This document shows, in pieces, positions 1 to 10,025 of a DNA stretch of 64,000 nucleotides (the stretch's first letter is position 1; each line of letters opens with the position of its first letter). Where the stretch lies: positions 124,001 to 188,000 of the forward strand of contig CAVWCL010000008.1 in assembly GCA_963753485.1 (NCBI GenBank), written 5' to 3'. The translations under genes were made by a program, and so were the position numbers. The notes below the pieces were generated by a model, which searched no databases, was not told the DNA's origin, and saw nothing but the letters and a program-made list of their open reading frames with translations. The stretch comes from CAWDLX01 sp963753485. Its GTDB lineage: Bacteria; Actinomycetota; Actinomycetes; Mycobacteriales; Micromonosporaceae.

Positions 1-1
1 G

Positions 2-298
2 TGCGGCGGGGTCTGGGAATGGACAGCGGACTGGTACGACGCCCACTACTACGCCGACAGCCCGGTCGAAGACCCAACTGGACCGCCGGAGGGGAAGCAG
101 AAGGTGGTACGGGGCGGCTCCTGGACCGACTGCGCAGATGTCGTCACGGTATCGTTCCGCGCGTCATACGGATCCGGCTCGTGGCGGGACGCGAAGTGGA
201 ATCCGCACCTGACACCCAATATCGGCTTCCGCCTCTGCCGGGTGCCGGCGTCGGCCCAGCATCAGGGCACTCACCGCCATCTCGTCAGGGGCAGCTGA
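2..298 (+). CDS. FGE/SUMF1-like protein, C-terminal part (5' end outside window)
   Basis: Last ~98 residues of a formylglycine-generating-enzyme/sulfatase-modifying-factor type protein. Visible hallmarks are CGGVWEWTADWYD, VVRGGSWTDC and NIGFRLCR near the end. True FGEs oxidise a sulfatase cysteine to formylglycine with a Cys pair just after the GGS motif. Here only one Cys (GGSWTDC) is present and the second position is not Cys, so this may be one of the many SUMF1-fold proteins with another role. The gene enters from the left edge. Its last bases overlap the end of a convergent RTX-like pseudogene, which is unusual and may mean the original stop was lost and the frame runs on. Confidence 0.8.
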   Translation, partial: CGGVWEWTADWYDAHYYADSPVEDPTGPPEGKQKVVRGGSWTDCADVVTVSFRASYGSGSWRDAKWNPHLTPNIGFRLCRVPASAQHQGTHRHLVRGS

Positions 299-1592
299 GC
301 ACGCGTTCGGCCTGACAGAGGTCGCCTCCGGCGCCGCCGTCAGCGTGTTTGTGCCCGCTCCCGTTGAAGAGTTGCTGCCGGCGCACGGCCCCCAGCGGCG
401 TCATTGCTGACCACGAATGAAGTATGGCTCTGCGTCCGTCACCGAGACTTGCCATCCACGATGGGTTCCCCGTGTTGAGACATACCAGGTAGACCCGACT
501 GCCTTCGTTGGCCAGGCCGTCAAGGCTGACGGTCACGCCGGTGAGGTGATCGCGGGTGGCGATGCGGTGCCCCCGCCGCCATAGATGAGGTTTCGACCCG
601 CGCCAGCGGCGATCGTGATACGTCTCCGGCCAGGCCACGCATGATGTTGCCCGCCGCGTTACCGGTCAAAGTGTCGTCGCCGCCGCCACCGACGATGTTC
701 TCCGTATTGAGGACGTTATCCGCCTCTATGGTCGGATCGCCGTCGTTTGCCTGCCGTTAAGAATGACAACCGGTGCGTGCGGCCGGCGTAGACGGTGCCG
801 GACCCGGCGCCGCCATCGATCAGGTCTGTATAGAGGTCCCCGAGGAAGAACGTGCCGTCGCCGTTCATCGTGTCATCGCCGCCGAGCCCGCGGATCGTGT
901 CGTCGCCCGGGCCGCCCAGGATCAGGTTGCTGCTGTCCGATGCGATCAGGATGTCGTTACCGACCCCACCAACGAGGTTTTCGACATCGGAGTGAATATT
1001 GTCATTCCTGGCTATCGATAACGGTCCGTCGTTGGCGACATCATCGAGCGAGATCGACACGCCTTCAAAAAGCTCGAGTGGCAGGTCGTAGGACACCTGG
1101 TCCGGCCTGGCCGCCGAAGACGCGCCCGGCCGGCACCCGTGCGCTATGCGGACCACGACGCGCATCGCCAAGCAGGAAGGATCGCCCAAGGCGGACGGTG
1201 AGGCGACCGTGCGTTTCCCGCGCCGGTGATCACGGGCGTCGGCACCGGCACGACGGGACAACCTGTCGTGCCCGCGGACGTGAGGACCAAGACCGACGTC
1301 ACCCGATCAAAGGGGCACTGTACCTGAACCTGACCGGCACTCTGAACGGCGACACACGGTGCGGTAGCGATCAGCGGATGGTCGGAAAACACAAGTACCG
1401 GCTGGTTGGAGAAGATAGCCTCGACCGTGATGTCTGTGTCGTCATCGGTGAGGTGCCCTGCATTCCCCGACACCAATCAGCTTCACGATCACGGGATTGG
1501 TAAGGCGGCGGATAGCTGAACCACGCCACGTCGACCGGGGCACGGCAGTGCAAGCGATCACCGCAAGCACGGCCGGAACATGACGGCTTCAT
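285..1592 (-). pseudogene. RTX-type calcium-binding repeat protein, decayed copy B
   Basis: Decayed gene for a secreted hemolysin-type calcium-binding repeat protein. Readable blocks sit in different frames: an N-terminal start near 1592, a stretch around 1440-1260 (CPFDRVTSVLVLTSAG), nonapeptide repeats around 1100-800 (GGPGDDTIRGLGGDDTM) and the C-terminus GGAGGDLCQAERVLSCP. At least three frame changes are needed to join them. The block order and the C-terminal motif match the neighbouring copy at 1672-3000, so this is a tandem duplicate. RTX nonapeptides bind calcium and fold outside the cell. No single reading frame could make the protein now. Confidence 0.75.
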
Positions 1593-1671
1593 TGACTGCT
1601 GCCTAAGCGGCCAACAGGCTGACCGCTGGCCGGTAGACAGCGCTGCCGGCTATCGAGTGATCGCGGATTCG

Positions 1672-3000
1672 TCAGGGGCAGTTGAGCACGCGTTCGGCCT
1701 GACAGAGGTCGCTTCCGGCGCCGCCGTCCGCAAGGTCGGTGCCCGCGTCTCCGATGAGGAGATCGTTGCCGGCGAGTCCCCGTAGCTGATCGTTGCCGCC
1801 CAGGCCACGAAGGAAATTGGGCCCGGCACTTCCCGTCAACGGGGCGCTGCTGCCGCCACCGACGGGGTTCTCGGTATTGATGACTATCCGGCTCGCCAGT
1901 GCTGCCGTCGATGCCAGGCCTTCAAGGCTGACGGTCACGGCGGTGAGGTGGTCGGCGTAGGTGGCGGTGTCGGGCCGGTGCCGCCGTCGAATCCGCGCCC
2001 CCGCCGCCGGCGATCGTGTCGTCACCGCCGAGGCCACGAATGACGTTACTTGACGCATTACCGGTCAACGTGTCGGCGCCGTTGCCACCGACGATGTTTT
2101 CCGTATTGATGACATTATCCAGCTCGCCCGCACTGCCGTCGTTGGCCACACCGTCAAGGCTGACGTTCACCGGGGCGCTGCTTTCGAAGTAGTTGACCGT
2201 GTCGGCTCCGGCGCCGCCATCGAGGAGGTCGGCGTCGGGGACAGTGGGTAGGCCTCCGATCATCGTGTCGTCGCCGCCGAGTCCACGGATAGTGTCATTG
2301 CCGCCGTCGCCGAGGATCAGATTGTTGCTGTCCGACCCGATCAGGATGTCGGCACCGTCACCACCCTCGATATTCTCGACGTCGGAGTGGATATTGTCGT
2401 CCCTGGTAACATCCAGCGGGCCGTCGTTGGCGATGTCATCGAGCGAGACCGCGACCTCGATCTCCCGCGGGAGGAGCAAATAGTGCACCAGGTCGACGCC
2501 TGGTCCGCCGAAGACTTCGCTCGCCCCGGTAACCTCCCTGACCGACATGAAGTCATCGCCATCGCCGAGCAGGATAAGGCTGCTGTTGGTCGAGTGGTTG
2601 ACGACATTGTCGCTCCCCCCACCGGTGATCACAGTCACCGGCACTTGCACGATTGTGATGACCACATCGTCGCCCGTGGAGGTGAGGACCAGGACCGATT
2701 TCACCTGATGAAAGGGGCACTGTGCCTCACCGAGACCGCCATCTGAACGGCGACGCACGGTGCGGTGGCGATCATCGGAAGGTCGGATGTGACACACCGG
2801 ATGGTGGGAGGCTGCGCCTGGACGTGGATGCCGGTGTCGAAGTCGGGCGAGGTGACCTGCATTTCTCCGTCACCAATCAGCTTCACGATCGTGGAATGCG
2901 TGGGGTCGGCTGCCGGCTGAACCCACGCCACCTGCATCCGGGGGACGGCCATCAGGGCGATCACCGTCAGGCCCACGGCCGGAATACCTGCCAGCTTCAT
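1672..3000 (-). pseudogene. RTX-type calcium-binding repeat protein, frameshifted copy A
   Basis: Better preserved copy of the tandem pair. It has an ATG at 3000 behind a good ribosome site (GGGAGAAG, 3 bases upstream) and an N-terminal secretion-like segment (MKLAGIPAVGLTVIALMAV). A first frameshift lies near 2725-2740. A long middle block then carries repeats such as GDGGNDTIRGLGGDDTM and NVSLDGVANDG. A second frameshift near 1985 leads into the C-terminal repeats and the ending CQAERVLNCP, the same terminus as copy B. The protein would be a ~440-residue secreted calcium-binding protein. Two independent frame changes make sequencing error less likely than real decay, but each could be checked by resequencing. 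Confidence 0.75.
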
Positions 3001-3455
3001 TTTCTTCTCCCTATCAGCGGCCGACGCTCGCCGCTCACCGTTGCGTGAGCGTTGGCAGTCCTTGAGAGGCCACGCCCTTCGGAATCGAAGTCCATCGTGA
3101 ACGCTGGGGCCGAGCCTGGGCCATACGGCGTTCTCCGTATTCCACGCCGCACCGGCCTACCGCGTGGCGGTCGTTTACCGTCGGCGGCCCAGCGAACCGG
3201 CCGTCATGACGTCCTCCTTTGATCGGCCTTCGCCGATGCCGGCGATGACCGCATCGTGACGCCTTCCCGACCAGTGCACCGCGTACTCCTGCACACAACC
3301 GCGGCACGATAAGCGGTCGGCGCTGGACCGCCTCGGCGGCGGGTGTGGCCGCGATCGTCAGTTGCGCGCGTCTGGCGGGCTCGCCTCCACCGGACTGGCC
3401 GAGGCGATGGCGAGGAAGCATTGATCGCCACCAGGGCACAGGGTACGAATGTCTG
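3001..3455. other. Intergenic region between RTX pseudogene and AfsR-like regulator
   Basis: Divergent intergenic space holding the ribosome site of the leftward RTX-like gene (just above 3000) and presumably the promoter of the rightward regulator. The open frames crossing it are antisense or out-of-frame shadows without family similarity. I could not pick out a convincing promoter. Confidence 0.5.
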
Positions 3456-6272
3456 GTGCGTTTTCGGTTGCTCGGCCCCGTTGAGATCTCCGTGGAGGAT
3501 CGGCCGGTAGATCCCGGACCCAAGCAGCAGCGGTTCGTTGCGGCGGTGCTGGCGCTCGAGGTGAACCGTGTGGTCCAGATCGACCGCCTCGTCGACCTCT
3601 TGTGGCCGGTATCCCCACCCCGCACTGCTATTCATGCCGTGCGGGTGTGTGTATCGCGGCTGCGGGCCGTGCTGGCCGCCTCCGCGCCCGCCGACGACGT
3701 CGAGCTGACGCCGGCCGGCCACGGCACCGGATACCTCCTGCGCGCCGACCCCATGTGCGTCGACGCGCACCATTTCCGTGCGCTGCTGGACCAGGCCAAG
3801 GTTGCGACGGATGACACCGCGAGGGTGCGCCTGCTGGCGGAGGCGCTGTCGCTGTGGCGTGGCCGCGCCCTCGCCGACGTCGCCACCGACCAGGTACGCG
3901 ACCGCCTCTGCAGCGGGCTGGAGGAGGCCCGCCAGGTGTCCATGGAAGATCTGTTCGACGCGCGGCTGCGCCGTGGCGAGCATCGGGAGGTCCTGGACGA
4001 GCTGATGGGCGCGCTGCATGCCAACCCGATCCGTGAGCGCATGGCGGGGCAGCTGATGCTCGCCCTGTACCGCAGTGGCCAGCGCGCCGAGGCGCTGGCG
4101 GTCTTCCGGGACACCCGTGCGCGTCTCACCGAGGAGCTGGGCCTGGATCCTGGCCGGGAGCTGCGGGAGCTGGAAAGCGCGATCCTGCGCGGTGACCGGT
4201 CGCTCGACCTCGCGCCAGCGGATGCCCCGCCGATTCGGCCGTCCCGGGGTCAGCCGAGGGTGCCAGCGCAGCTTCCCCTCGCGGTCGCCGCCTTCGCCGG
4301 CCGCACCGACGAGCTGCGCCGCCTCGACGAGCTGCTCGACGCCGCCGAGACGATGCCGGTGGCGGCGATCGGGGGCCTGGCGGGCGTGGGCAAGACGTCG
4401 CTTGCGTTGCATTGGGCGCATCGGGTCGCCGCCCGCTTCCCCGACGGCCAGCTGTATGTCAACCTGCACGGGTTCGACCCGGACGGTCGGGCAACCGAGC
4501 CTAATGAGGCGCTCCGCGGGTTCCTTACTGCGCTCGCGGTGCCGCCAGAGCGAATCCCCGCCGGGCTGGACGCCCAGGCGTCGGTGTACCGCAGCATGTT
4601 GGCCGGCCGACGGATGCTGGTGGTGCTCGACAACGCCGCGTCGGTGCGACAGGTCAGGGCCCTGCTGCCCGGATCGCCGGGCTGCGTTGCCGTGGTGACC
4701 AGCCGCAATCAGCTCACCAGCCTCATCGTGGCCGAGGGCGCGTACCCACTCAATCTCAACGTCCTGCCGCCGCCCGACGCACACGACCTGCTCGTGCGCC
4801 GCATCGGCGCAGCCAAGGTCAACGCACAGCCGTCCGCGGCCGCGGAGATCATCCGTAGGTGTGCCGGGCTGCCCCTGGCCCTGGCCATCGTGGCGGCCCG
4901 CGCCGCGATGATCCCACACGTCGATCTGTCTCGCCTGGCCGCGACGTTGCAGAAGGCCAGTGGACCGTTGGACGCCCTGTCGGACGCTGACCCGACCACC
5001 GACGTGCGCGCCGTGTTCTCGTGGTCATACCGGACGCTGGGTCCTGATGCGGCGCGGCTGTTCCGGCTCGTCGGACTGCACCCGGGCCCGGACATCACAC
5101 CGGCCGCGGCCGCCAGCCTGGTGGCGGCGGCGCCAGCCGATGGCGCCGCGATCGACCGTGCCCTCACCGAACTGGTCCGCGCGAACCTGATCAGTCAAGA
5201 CACTCCCAGCCGGTACGCGTTTCACGACCTGCTCCGCGCGTACGCCGCGGAGCAGGTCCGCACACATGACGGTGCGGCTGAGCGGGACGGCGCTCTGTAT
5301 CGCGCGTACGACCACTTCCTCCGCACCGCGTATGGGGCCAGTCACCGGCTCAGCCCGAATGTCAGCGACGTCGCCTTGCCGGCACCGCAACCGGGTGTGC
5401 TGCCCGAGGATCTGGCCGACTATGAATCGGCCATGGCGTGGTTCGCCGCCGAGAAGCCCACGATCATCGCCATGATCACCACGGCACCGCCCGGGCTCGA
5501 CGACCGGGTCTTCAACCTCGCCCGGATGACCGCGACGTACCTGTCGCTGCGGGCGGACTGGCCCGCGCTGCTCACCACCCACCTGGTCGCGTTGCAGGCC
5601 GCGCTTCGGCTCGATGACCTGGCCGGGCAGGCGTACGCCCATCGGGTGCTCGCGCGCGCCCATGGCCGGCTGGGCGCACGCGACCTGGCCCACGAGCACC
5701 ACCACCAGGCGCTGTCGCTGTTCCAGCGCGTCGGCGACAAGATCGGCGAGGCCCATGGCCGGCTGGATCTGGGTTGGATGCTCATCAGCGAGGACCGCCA
5801 TGCCGAGGCGCTGCAGGAGTCGCGCCGCGCGCACGCCCTGTTCGGGGCGGCCGGAAACCGCTTCGGCGAGGCGGTGGCACTCAATGCGATCGGCTGGTGC
5901 CACGCGCGGCTGGATGCACCGCAGGAGACCCTCGTCCACTGCGGCCAAGCGCTGGCCATCTTTCAGGAGTTCGGCGACGTAGCGTCGGCCGCCGATGCGT
6001 GGGACAGCCTGGGCTATGCCCACCAGCGTCTGGGCAACTTCACCGAGGCGACCTCGTGCTTCGGCAACGCACTCGACCGGTATCGGCTGGTAGGCGACCG
6101 CTACTGCCAGGCTGACACGCTGACCCACCTCGGCGACAACCACCAAGCCGCCGGCGAACTGGACCGCGCTGTGATCGCCTGGCAAGCGGCGCTGATCATC
6201 CTCGAGGAGCTCGACCATCCCGAGGTGGCGGATCTGCGCGAGCGGCTGGACCGGGTGACACCGACACGGTGA
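3456..6272 (+). CDS. AfsR/SARP family transcriptional regulator (BTAD + NB-ARC + TPR)
   Basis: Large cytoplasmic regulator of about 938 residues. Domains in order: an OmpR-like winged helix (starts FRLLGPVEISVEDRPVDPG), a bacterial transcriptional activator domain to ~residue 245 (ending LGLDPGRELRELE), an NB-ARC ATPase with Walker A GLAGVGKTS near residue 306, and C-terminal TPR-like helices. This is the AfsR layout, used to activate secondary metabolite or developmental genes, with ATP-dependent switching. I chose the GTG at 3456 because the family begins with this strand; a frame extension to 3345 has no support. The next gene encodes a small secreted protein 110 bp downstream, a possible target. 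No target cluster lies directly beside it. Confidence 0.85.
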   Translation: MRFRLLGPVEISVEDRPVDPGPKQQRFVAAVLALEVNRVVQIDRLVDLLWPVSPPRTAIHAVRVCVSRLRAVLAASAPADDVELTPAGHGTGYLLRADPMCVDAHHFRALLDQAKVATDDTARVRLLAEALSLWRGRALADVATDQVRDRLCSGLEEARQVSMEDLFDARLRRGEHREVLDELMGALHANPIRERMAGQLMLALYRSGQRAEALAVFRDTRARLTEELGLDPGRELRELESAILRGDRSLDLAPADAPPIRPSRGQPRVPAQLPLAVAAFAGRTDELRRLDELLDAAETMPVAAIGGLAGVGKTSLALHWAHRVAARFPDGQLYVNLHGFDPDGRATEPNEALRGFLTALAVPPERIPAGLDAQASVYRSMLAGRRMLVVLDNAASVRQVRALLPGSPGCVAVVTSRNQLTSLIVAEGAYPLNLNVLPPPDAHDLLVRRIGAAKVNAQPSAAAEIIRRCAGLPLALAIVAARAAMIPHVDLSRLAATLQKASGPLDALSDADPTTDVRAVFSWSYRTLGPDAARLFRLVGLHPGPDITPAAAASLVAAAPADGAAIDRALTELVRANLISQDTPSRYAFHDLLRAYAAEQVRTHDGAAERDGALYRAYDHFLRTAYGASHRLSPNVSDVALPAPQPGVLPEDLADYESAMAWFAAEKPTIIAMITTAPPGLDDRVFNLARMTATYLSLRADWPALLTTHLVALQAALRLDDLAGQAYAHRVLARAHGRLGARDLAHEHHHQALSLFQRVGDKIGEAHGRLDLGWMLISEDRHAEALQESRRAHALFGAAGNRFGEAVALNAIGWCHARLDAPQETLVHCGQALAIFQEFGDVASAADAWDSLGYAHQRLGNFTEATSCFGNALDRYRLVGDRYCQADTLTHLGDNHQAAGELDRAVIAWQAALIILEELDHPEVADLRERLDRVTPTR

Positions 6273-6382
6273 CCGCACCCGCCCCGATGAACTGACCGGA
6301 CTCTGATCGGGCGATGACCGCCGTGCCCACGATGACTGGGCGGAGGCGGTGTGCGGCATCGCCACTGAACAGGAGGTCAGAC

Positions 6383-6733
6383 ATGAACCGCGTGATCCGA
6401 CGAGCCGGCACAGCCGCCGCGACGGCGGTCCTGGCGATCGGCGGCGCCATCGCCGTCGGCTCGCCCGCGCAGGCGATCCCGAAGGACTGCACCCCGCAGT
6501 ACAGCTACTCCGTCGAAAGCGGCACCCAGAACATCCACGCGTTCCGGTACTGCATCGACAACCACACCGGTCAGGAGTACCCGATGTCCACCGCCATCTA
6601 CCGGTACGTCTCACCCAATGTATGGACGACCGTCGCCACCGGCCTGGGCGAGGCCATCTACGTCTGCAACGGTCATGCACTCAACATCTACAAGGCGGTC
6701 GGCATCGCGCAGTTCTACAACACCTGCGGCTGA
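6383..6733 (+). CDS. Small secreted Cys-containing protein
   Basis: Predicted 116-residue exported protein. An excellent ribosome site (AGGAGGT) precedes the ATG at 6383. The N-terminus is a classic Sec signal: MNRVIRR, a hydrophobic core, then a likely cleavage after SPAQA. The mature ~87 residues hold four cysteines (KDCTPQ, YCIDN, VCNGH, NTCG), which could form two disulfides. I do not recognise a family. It follows the AfsR-like regulator on the same strand, so it may be co-regulated, but the 110-bp gap and its own strong ribosome site allow independent transcription. Confidence 0.75.
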   Translation: MNRVIRRAGTAAATAVLAIGGAIAVGSPAQAIPKDCTPQYSYSVESGTQNIHAFRYCIDNHTGQEYPMSTAIYRYVSPNVWTTVATGLGEAIYVCNGHALNIYKAVGIAQFYNTCG

Positions 6734-6826
6734 CGGCGCTCCCTGAGACGCCGGGCTGGTCAGCATGGGACGGGATCGTTGCTGTCAGCGGTGCCCCGCG
6801 GCTTTGAACCGGCCCCGGTCCACGGA

Positions 6827-7234
6827 CTAGCCGGCCGCCGGGTCCTGGGCGGCAGCGATCTCGGCCTCGCCGCGCAGGATGCAGAACTCGTTGCCCTCAG
6901 GGTCGGCGAGCACGACCCAGCCGCGGCCGTCCGGTCGGCGCAGGTCGTTGACCTCGGTCGACCCGTGGGCGACGAGGCGGGCGAGTTCGTCATCCCTGGT
7001 GCCTTCGCGCGGGCGCAGGTCGAAGTGGATCCGGTTCTTGACCTGCTTACCCTCGGGCACCTCGATGAACAGAATCCGGTGGTGACCGTCCGGCGAGATG
7101 ATGAGGCACTCCTCATGGCCCGGCTCGTTCGGGTCGGCGGGGTCCATGCGGTAGTCGAGGACGCCCTGCCACCATATTGACAGTGTGTACGCGTCGGCGC
7201 AGTCCACGGTGGTGTGCGAGACGTACGAACTCAT
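6827..7234 (-). CDS. VOC (glyoxalase/bleomycin-resistance fold) family protein
   Basis: About 135 residues of a vicinal-oxygen-chelate fold protein of the common actinobacterial type. Characteristic strings are FIEVPEGKQVKNRIHFDLRP in the middle and VLADPEGNEFCIL near the end, which carry the paired beta-alpha-beta-beta-beta modules. Members are metal-dependent lyases, dioxygenases or binding proteins; no substrate can be assigned. The start was set at the ATG of MSSYVSHTT (7234); an extension to 7252 is possible. A decayed relative with the same C-terminal signature lies at about 58.2 kb. Confidence 0.85.
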   Translation of the reverse strand: MSSYVSHTTVDCADAYTLSIWWQGVLDYRMDPADPNEPGHEECLIISPDGHHRILFIEVPEGKQVKNRIHFDLRPREGTRDDELARLVAHGSTEVNDLRRPDGRGWVVLADPEGNEFCILRGEAEIAAAQDPAAG

Positions 7235-7312
7235 CCGAGCATCATGCCCCACCGCGTCGTAGTTGGTGCGCGGGCCTTGCTCGACTCCTGGTCCCGGCAG
7301 TGATGCGGTGCC

Positions 7313-7545
7313 TCAGCCGCAGAGGGCAGCGTCGTCGATGACGTGCAGCTCGGGCCGGCCGGCGGCCTCGTGGCGAGTGGCGCCGTCCACTCCGGACAGA
7401 GCGAACAGGACGCGGTGCACGGTTCGCGCACGACGCGCGTCGGGGATGAGAGTGGCGATGCGGTCGAGGCGGCGAACGTCATCGAGTCCGCGAGGGCCTT
7501 CAGACGCCTTCACCTCGCCGATGACGTCCACGTCGTAGGAGCGGC
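7313..7545 (-). pseudogene. C-terminal fragment of a DUF234-type ATPase
   Basis: A ~72-residue fragment reading VDVIGEVKASEGPRGLDDV, then RTVHRVLFALSGVD and a terminal RPELHVIDD. This resembles the C-terminal nuclease-like end of archaeal-type (DUF234) AAA ATPases. The ATPase part is missing upstream: the frame loses similarity above ~7545. It lies beside a complete DUF4143-type ATPase, so the locus seems to have hosted more than one such gene. The family call is from memory of the motif pattern and is moderate. Confidence 0.45.
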
Positions 7546-7630
7546 CGGTGGCCCGCGGCCGGGCTCCCCCAGCTCCGGCCCGATGGTTGGGCCTGCGGTC
7601 CCCCCGGCAAGGACCGGTAGCCGCGGACGG

Positions 7631-8911
7631 TCAGTTGTGCGCATGTTCCGCTCTCGCCTCCCAGAGAGCGCTGATCGGGATCGCCCGCAGGCGCGGTCCG
7701 AACGGGAGAGTCTGCTGACCGGTATAGAAGATGACACCGACGAGCAGGTCGTCGCCGGTGCGGTCGGCCAGATGTCGCAGTCCTCGGAAGTCTTCCGCCC
7801 GTACCGTCGATCCTGCCTTGACATCGATGGCCACGACCTGTCCGCGGCGGTTCTCCAAGACGATGTCGACCTCTACCTTGTCCTTCGTTCGGTAGTGGTA
7901 CAGCTCGGCGCGCTGGCGCGACCAGGTGAGCTGACGAGCGAGTTCCATCGCGACAAACGCCTCGAGGAGGGGCCCGAGCGGGCCGGCGGGTTGGCGCAGG
8001 CTGCCGGCGTCCAGGTCGAGCAGGTTCGCCGCAATTGCGGAGTCGACCATCGCGACCTTGACGGTTCCGACCGCCCGCGAGCCGAGGTTGCGTGACCAGG
8101 CCGGGATCCGCTTGATGAGAAAGACCTCTTCCAGCAGGCCGATATAGCGGGTAACGGTGGGTTGGGGGAGGCCCAGCTGAGTGCCCAGAGCACCCGGAAC
8201 CAACAGCTGACCGGATCGCGCCGCAAGCAACCTGGTGAGCCTGCGCATCTCGGCGCCGCGTTCGATCTCTGAGAGCTGCACCACGTCGCGGTTGATGAGG
8301 TCGGCAACGTAGGAGTCCAGAAACCGTTCCCGCCGAGCACCCGTACGCGCGACTGCCTCCGGAAAGCCGCCCCGGACTATCCGGTCGACATAGCCGGCGC
8401 GCGTCTCCCGAGACGTCGGCGAGAGCTCCGGTCCCGCATCGAAGATCGCGTCGATGAAGCCGTCCGGTTGGTCGTCGATCTCCCCTTGGGACAGCGGCCA
8501 GAGTTCGACGGTCTCCACCCGTCCCGGCAACGCGTCCGGCACCGTTCTCAGGCCGAGGACACGAGCGGACCCGGTGAGCAGGAATCGACCCGGGCGCGGG
8601 TCGGCATCGACGCTCTCCTTGATGGCCAGCAGCAGTTCAGGAACCCGCTGGACCTCGTCGATAACCATGGCGCCCGCGCTCGCGACGAACTCGGTAGGGT
8701 CAAACTGCGCAGCCTGGCGCGTCGCGGCACGGTCCAGGGTGCGCCACTCCGCCCCGCGGTTCGCGCCGATCTGCACCACTAATGTGCTCTTGCCGGATTG
8801 CCGGGCACCATTGACGAGCACCACACGGGTGTCGCTGAGCGCCTCCTCGACGACCGTGCTCGCGTGCCGTGGAAGAATCCGACCGATGGGGGAGGCGGGT
8901 AGTCGAGGCAT
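7631..8911 (-). CDS. AAA ATPase with C-terminal DUF4143 domain
   Basis: Complete 426-residue protein. Walker A is GARQSGKST (~residue 36) and Walker B is AMVIDEVQRVP. The middle includes LFLLTGSARVLGL-like sensor text, followed by DUF4143, which contains a winged helix and a PD-(D/E)xK-like strand pair (EVDIVLEN then AIDVKAG). Such ATPases are widespread, often mobile, with poorly understood roles; some are linked to defence or toxin systems. The start ATG at 8911 is natural, with the P-loop at the usual distance. It is transcribed leftward, away from the fragment-bearing gap at 8.9-9.5 kb. Confidence 0.9.
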   Translation of the reverse strand: MPRLPASPIGRILPRHASTVVEEALSDTRVVLVNGARQSGKSTLVVQIGANRGAEWRTLDRAATRQAAQFDPTEFVASAGAMVIDEVQRVPELLLAIKESVDADPRPGRFLLTGSARVLGLRTVPDALPGRVETVELWPLSQGEIDDQPDGFIDAIFDAGPELSPTSRETRAGYVDRIVRGGFPEAVARTGARRERFLDSYVADLINRDVVQLSEIERGAEMRRLTRLLAARSGQLLVPGALGTQLGLPQPTVTRYIGLLEEVFLIKRIPAWSRNLGSRAVGTVKVAMVDSAIAANLLDLDAGSLRQPAGPLGPLLEAFVAMELARQLTWSRQRAELYHYRTKDKVEVDIVLENRRGQVVAIDVKAGSTVRAEDFRGLRHLADRTGDDLLVGVIFYTGQQTLPFGPRLRAIPISALWEARAEHAHN

Positions 8912-9059
8912 GCCGTCATATCCGATCTGCGTTCATCTGGTCGCAGTCGCTATGTTAGCCTGGCCGTACTTTGATCGTCAATCTGGTCGGACGCCGTGCG
9001 ACGGACCGCCCCAGCACGGCTGCGCTGGCCGGACCTCGACTCGACCACCGGCAGTTCGG

Positions 9060-9266
9060 GTGCGGCTAGCGCCGGTTGCGACCGTACTGCACGGCATAGT
9101 CGAACTCGCCCAGCCCAAGTGGGAACCCTGGCGGCGCAAGCAACGCCTTGAAGCCGTCAGCCCAGCAGGCATTCAAGGACTGCTGGACCGGTGCACCGCG
9201 TTCACCGATAGCGTCTTCGACGCGCCGGCGGTGGTTTGCGACCGGTTCAACGCGCGCTCTCGGTGA
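9060..9266 (+). pseudogene. Possible AbiEii-type nucleotidyltransferase C-terminal remnant
   Basis: Within the otherwise gene-free stretch 8912-9554, one frame reads LAQPKWEPWRRKQRLE and then TAFTDSVFDAPAV. This resembles the end of AbiEii-family nucleotidyltransferase toxins, where a W-x-x-W-R-R-x-Q-R-L segment precedes a short helix with an F-x-D-P-like motif. The catalytic N-terminus is absent. The call rests on motif recall only. The rest of the gap shows no further coding sequence that I can support. Confidence 0.3.
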
Positions 9267-9554
9267 GCACCGCGGCGTGCGTGGGGACGTAAGTGCCTAT
9301 GTCTGGCGCGCAAGGTACTCGGCCCGCTGGGGTAGCCCGCCCAGCCGCGCCGCCAGGGCCCGATCGCCGCCACTTGCGATAGCAGCGTCCTCGTGCGCCG
9401 CCGCACGAAGCTATCTGGGCCTTGGCGGCAGTCAACCACGGCCGGATCCCGAACCGATCAGGAACGGAGAAGCGCCACCGTGCGCTGGGGCCTACCGTCG
9501 ATGGCAGACAGGACTGACGCCGAGCCCTACACGTCGAGAAGGGAATCCTGAAAG

Positions 9555-10025
9555 ATGCCTGGTAAGAGTGCCAAGACCGAGTCCGGCGGCTTCAGCGCTG
9601 AGGAGCGGGCCGCGATGAAGGCGCGCGCCAACGAGCTACGCGCCGAAGGCAAGGCGGGCGCCAAGAAGGCCGACGATCTGCAGGCGGCCCTCGACAGCAT
9701 CGCGAAGATGACAACCGAGGACCGTGCGCTCGCCGAGCGCGTCCACGCGACCCTGACCACACACGCCGCCGAATTGTCGCCGAAGACCTGGTACGGCATG
9801 CCCGCCTACGCCAACGCAGCTGGCAAGATCGTCGTTGCGTTCAAGAATTCGGGGAAGTTCAACACGCGGTACTCGACCCTGGAGTTCCAGGATACGGCGA
9901 CACTCGACGACGGCGAGATGTGGCCGGTGTCGTACGCGCTCACACGATGGAGCCCGGCAGTGGAGAAGAAGGTCGCCGAACTGGTGAGGGCCGCCGCCGC
10001 AGGACGCCATGGTCTCGTTGGCTAA
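9555..10025 (+). CDS. DUF1801 family protein (iron-chaperone fold)
   Basis: Complete 156-residue protein. The N-terminal third is a charged, Ala/Lys-rich helix (AEERAAMKARANELRAEGK). The rest has the DUF1801 signature: helices, then PKTWYGMPAYANAAGKIVV and a following strand-rich part. DUF1801 has the frataxin-like/YdhG fold, and members are annotated as possible iron chaperones, but function in actinobacteria is unproven. The ATG at 9555 has a purine-rich leader (GAAAG). It is monocistronic on this strand, convergent with the glycan operon. Confidence 0.85.
   Translation: MPGKSAKTESGGFSAEERAAMKARANELRAEGKAGAKKADDLQAALDSIAKMTTEDRALAERVHATLTTHAAELSPKTWYGMPAYANAAGKIVVAFKNSGKFNTRYSTLEFQDTATLDDGEMWPVSYALTRWSPAVEKKVAELVRAAAAGRHGLVG

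Noticed and set aside
3204..4919. Long antisense frame (571 codons) over the AfsR-like gene
   Set aside because: Shadow frame in high-GC DNA; no family motifs, while the sense strand has complete domains.
5025..6680. Long antisense frame (551 codons)
   Set aside because: Arg/Trp/Pro-rich shadow of the AfsR-like and secreted-protein genes.
7263..8095. Rightward frames over the ATPase genes
   Set aside because: No domain matches; the leftward strand carries the recognised ATPase motifs.
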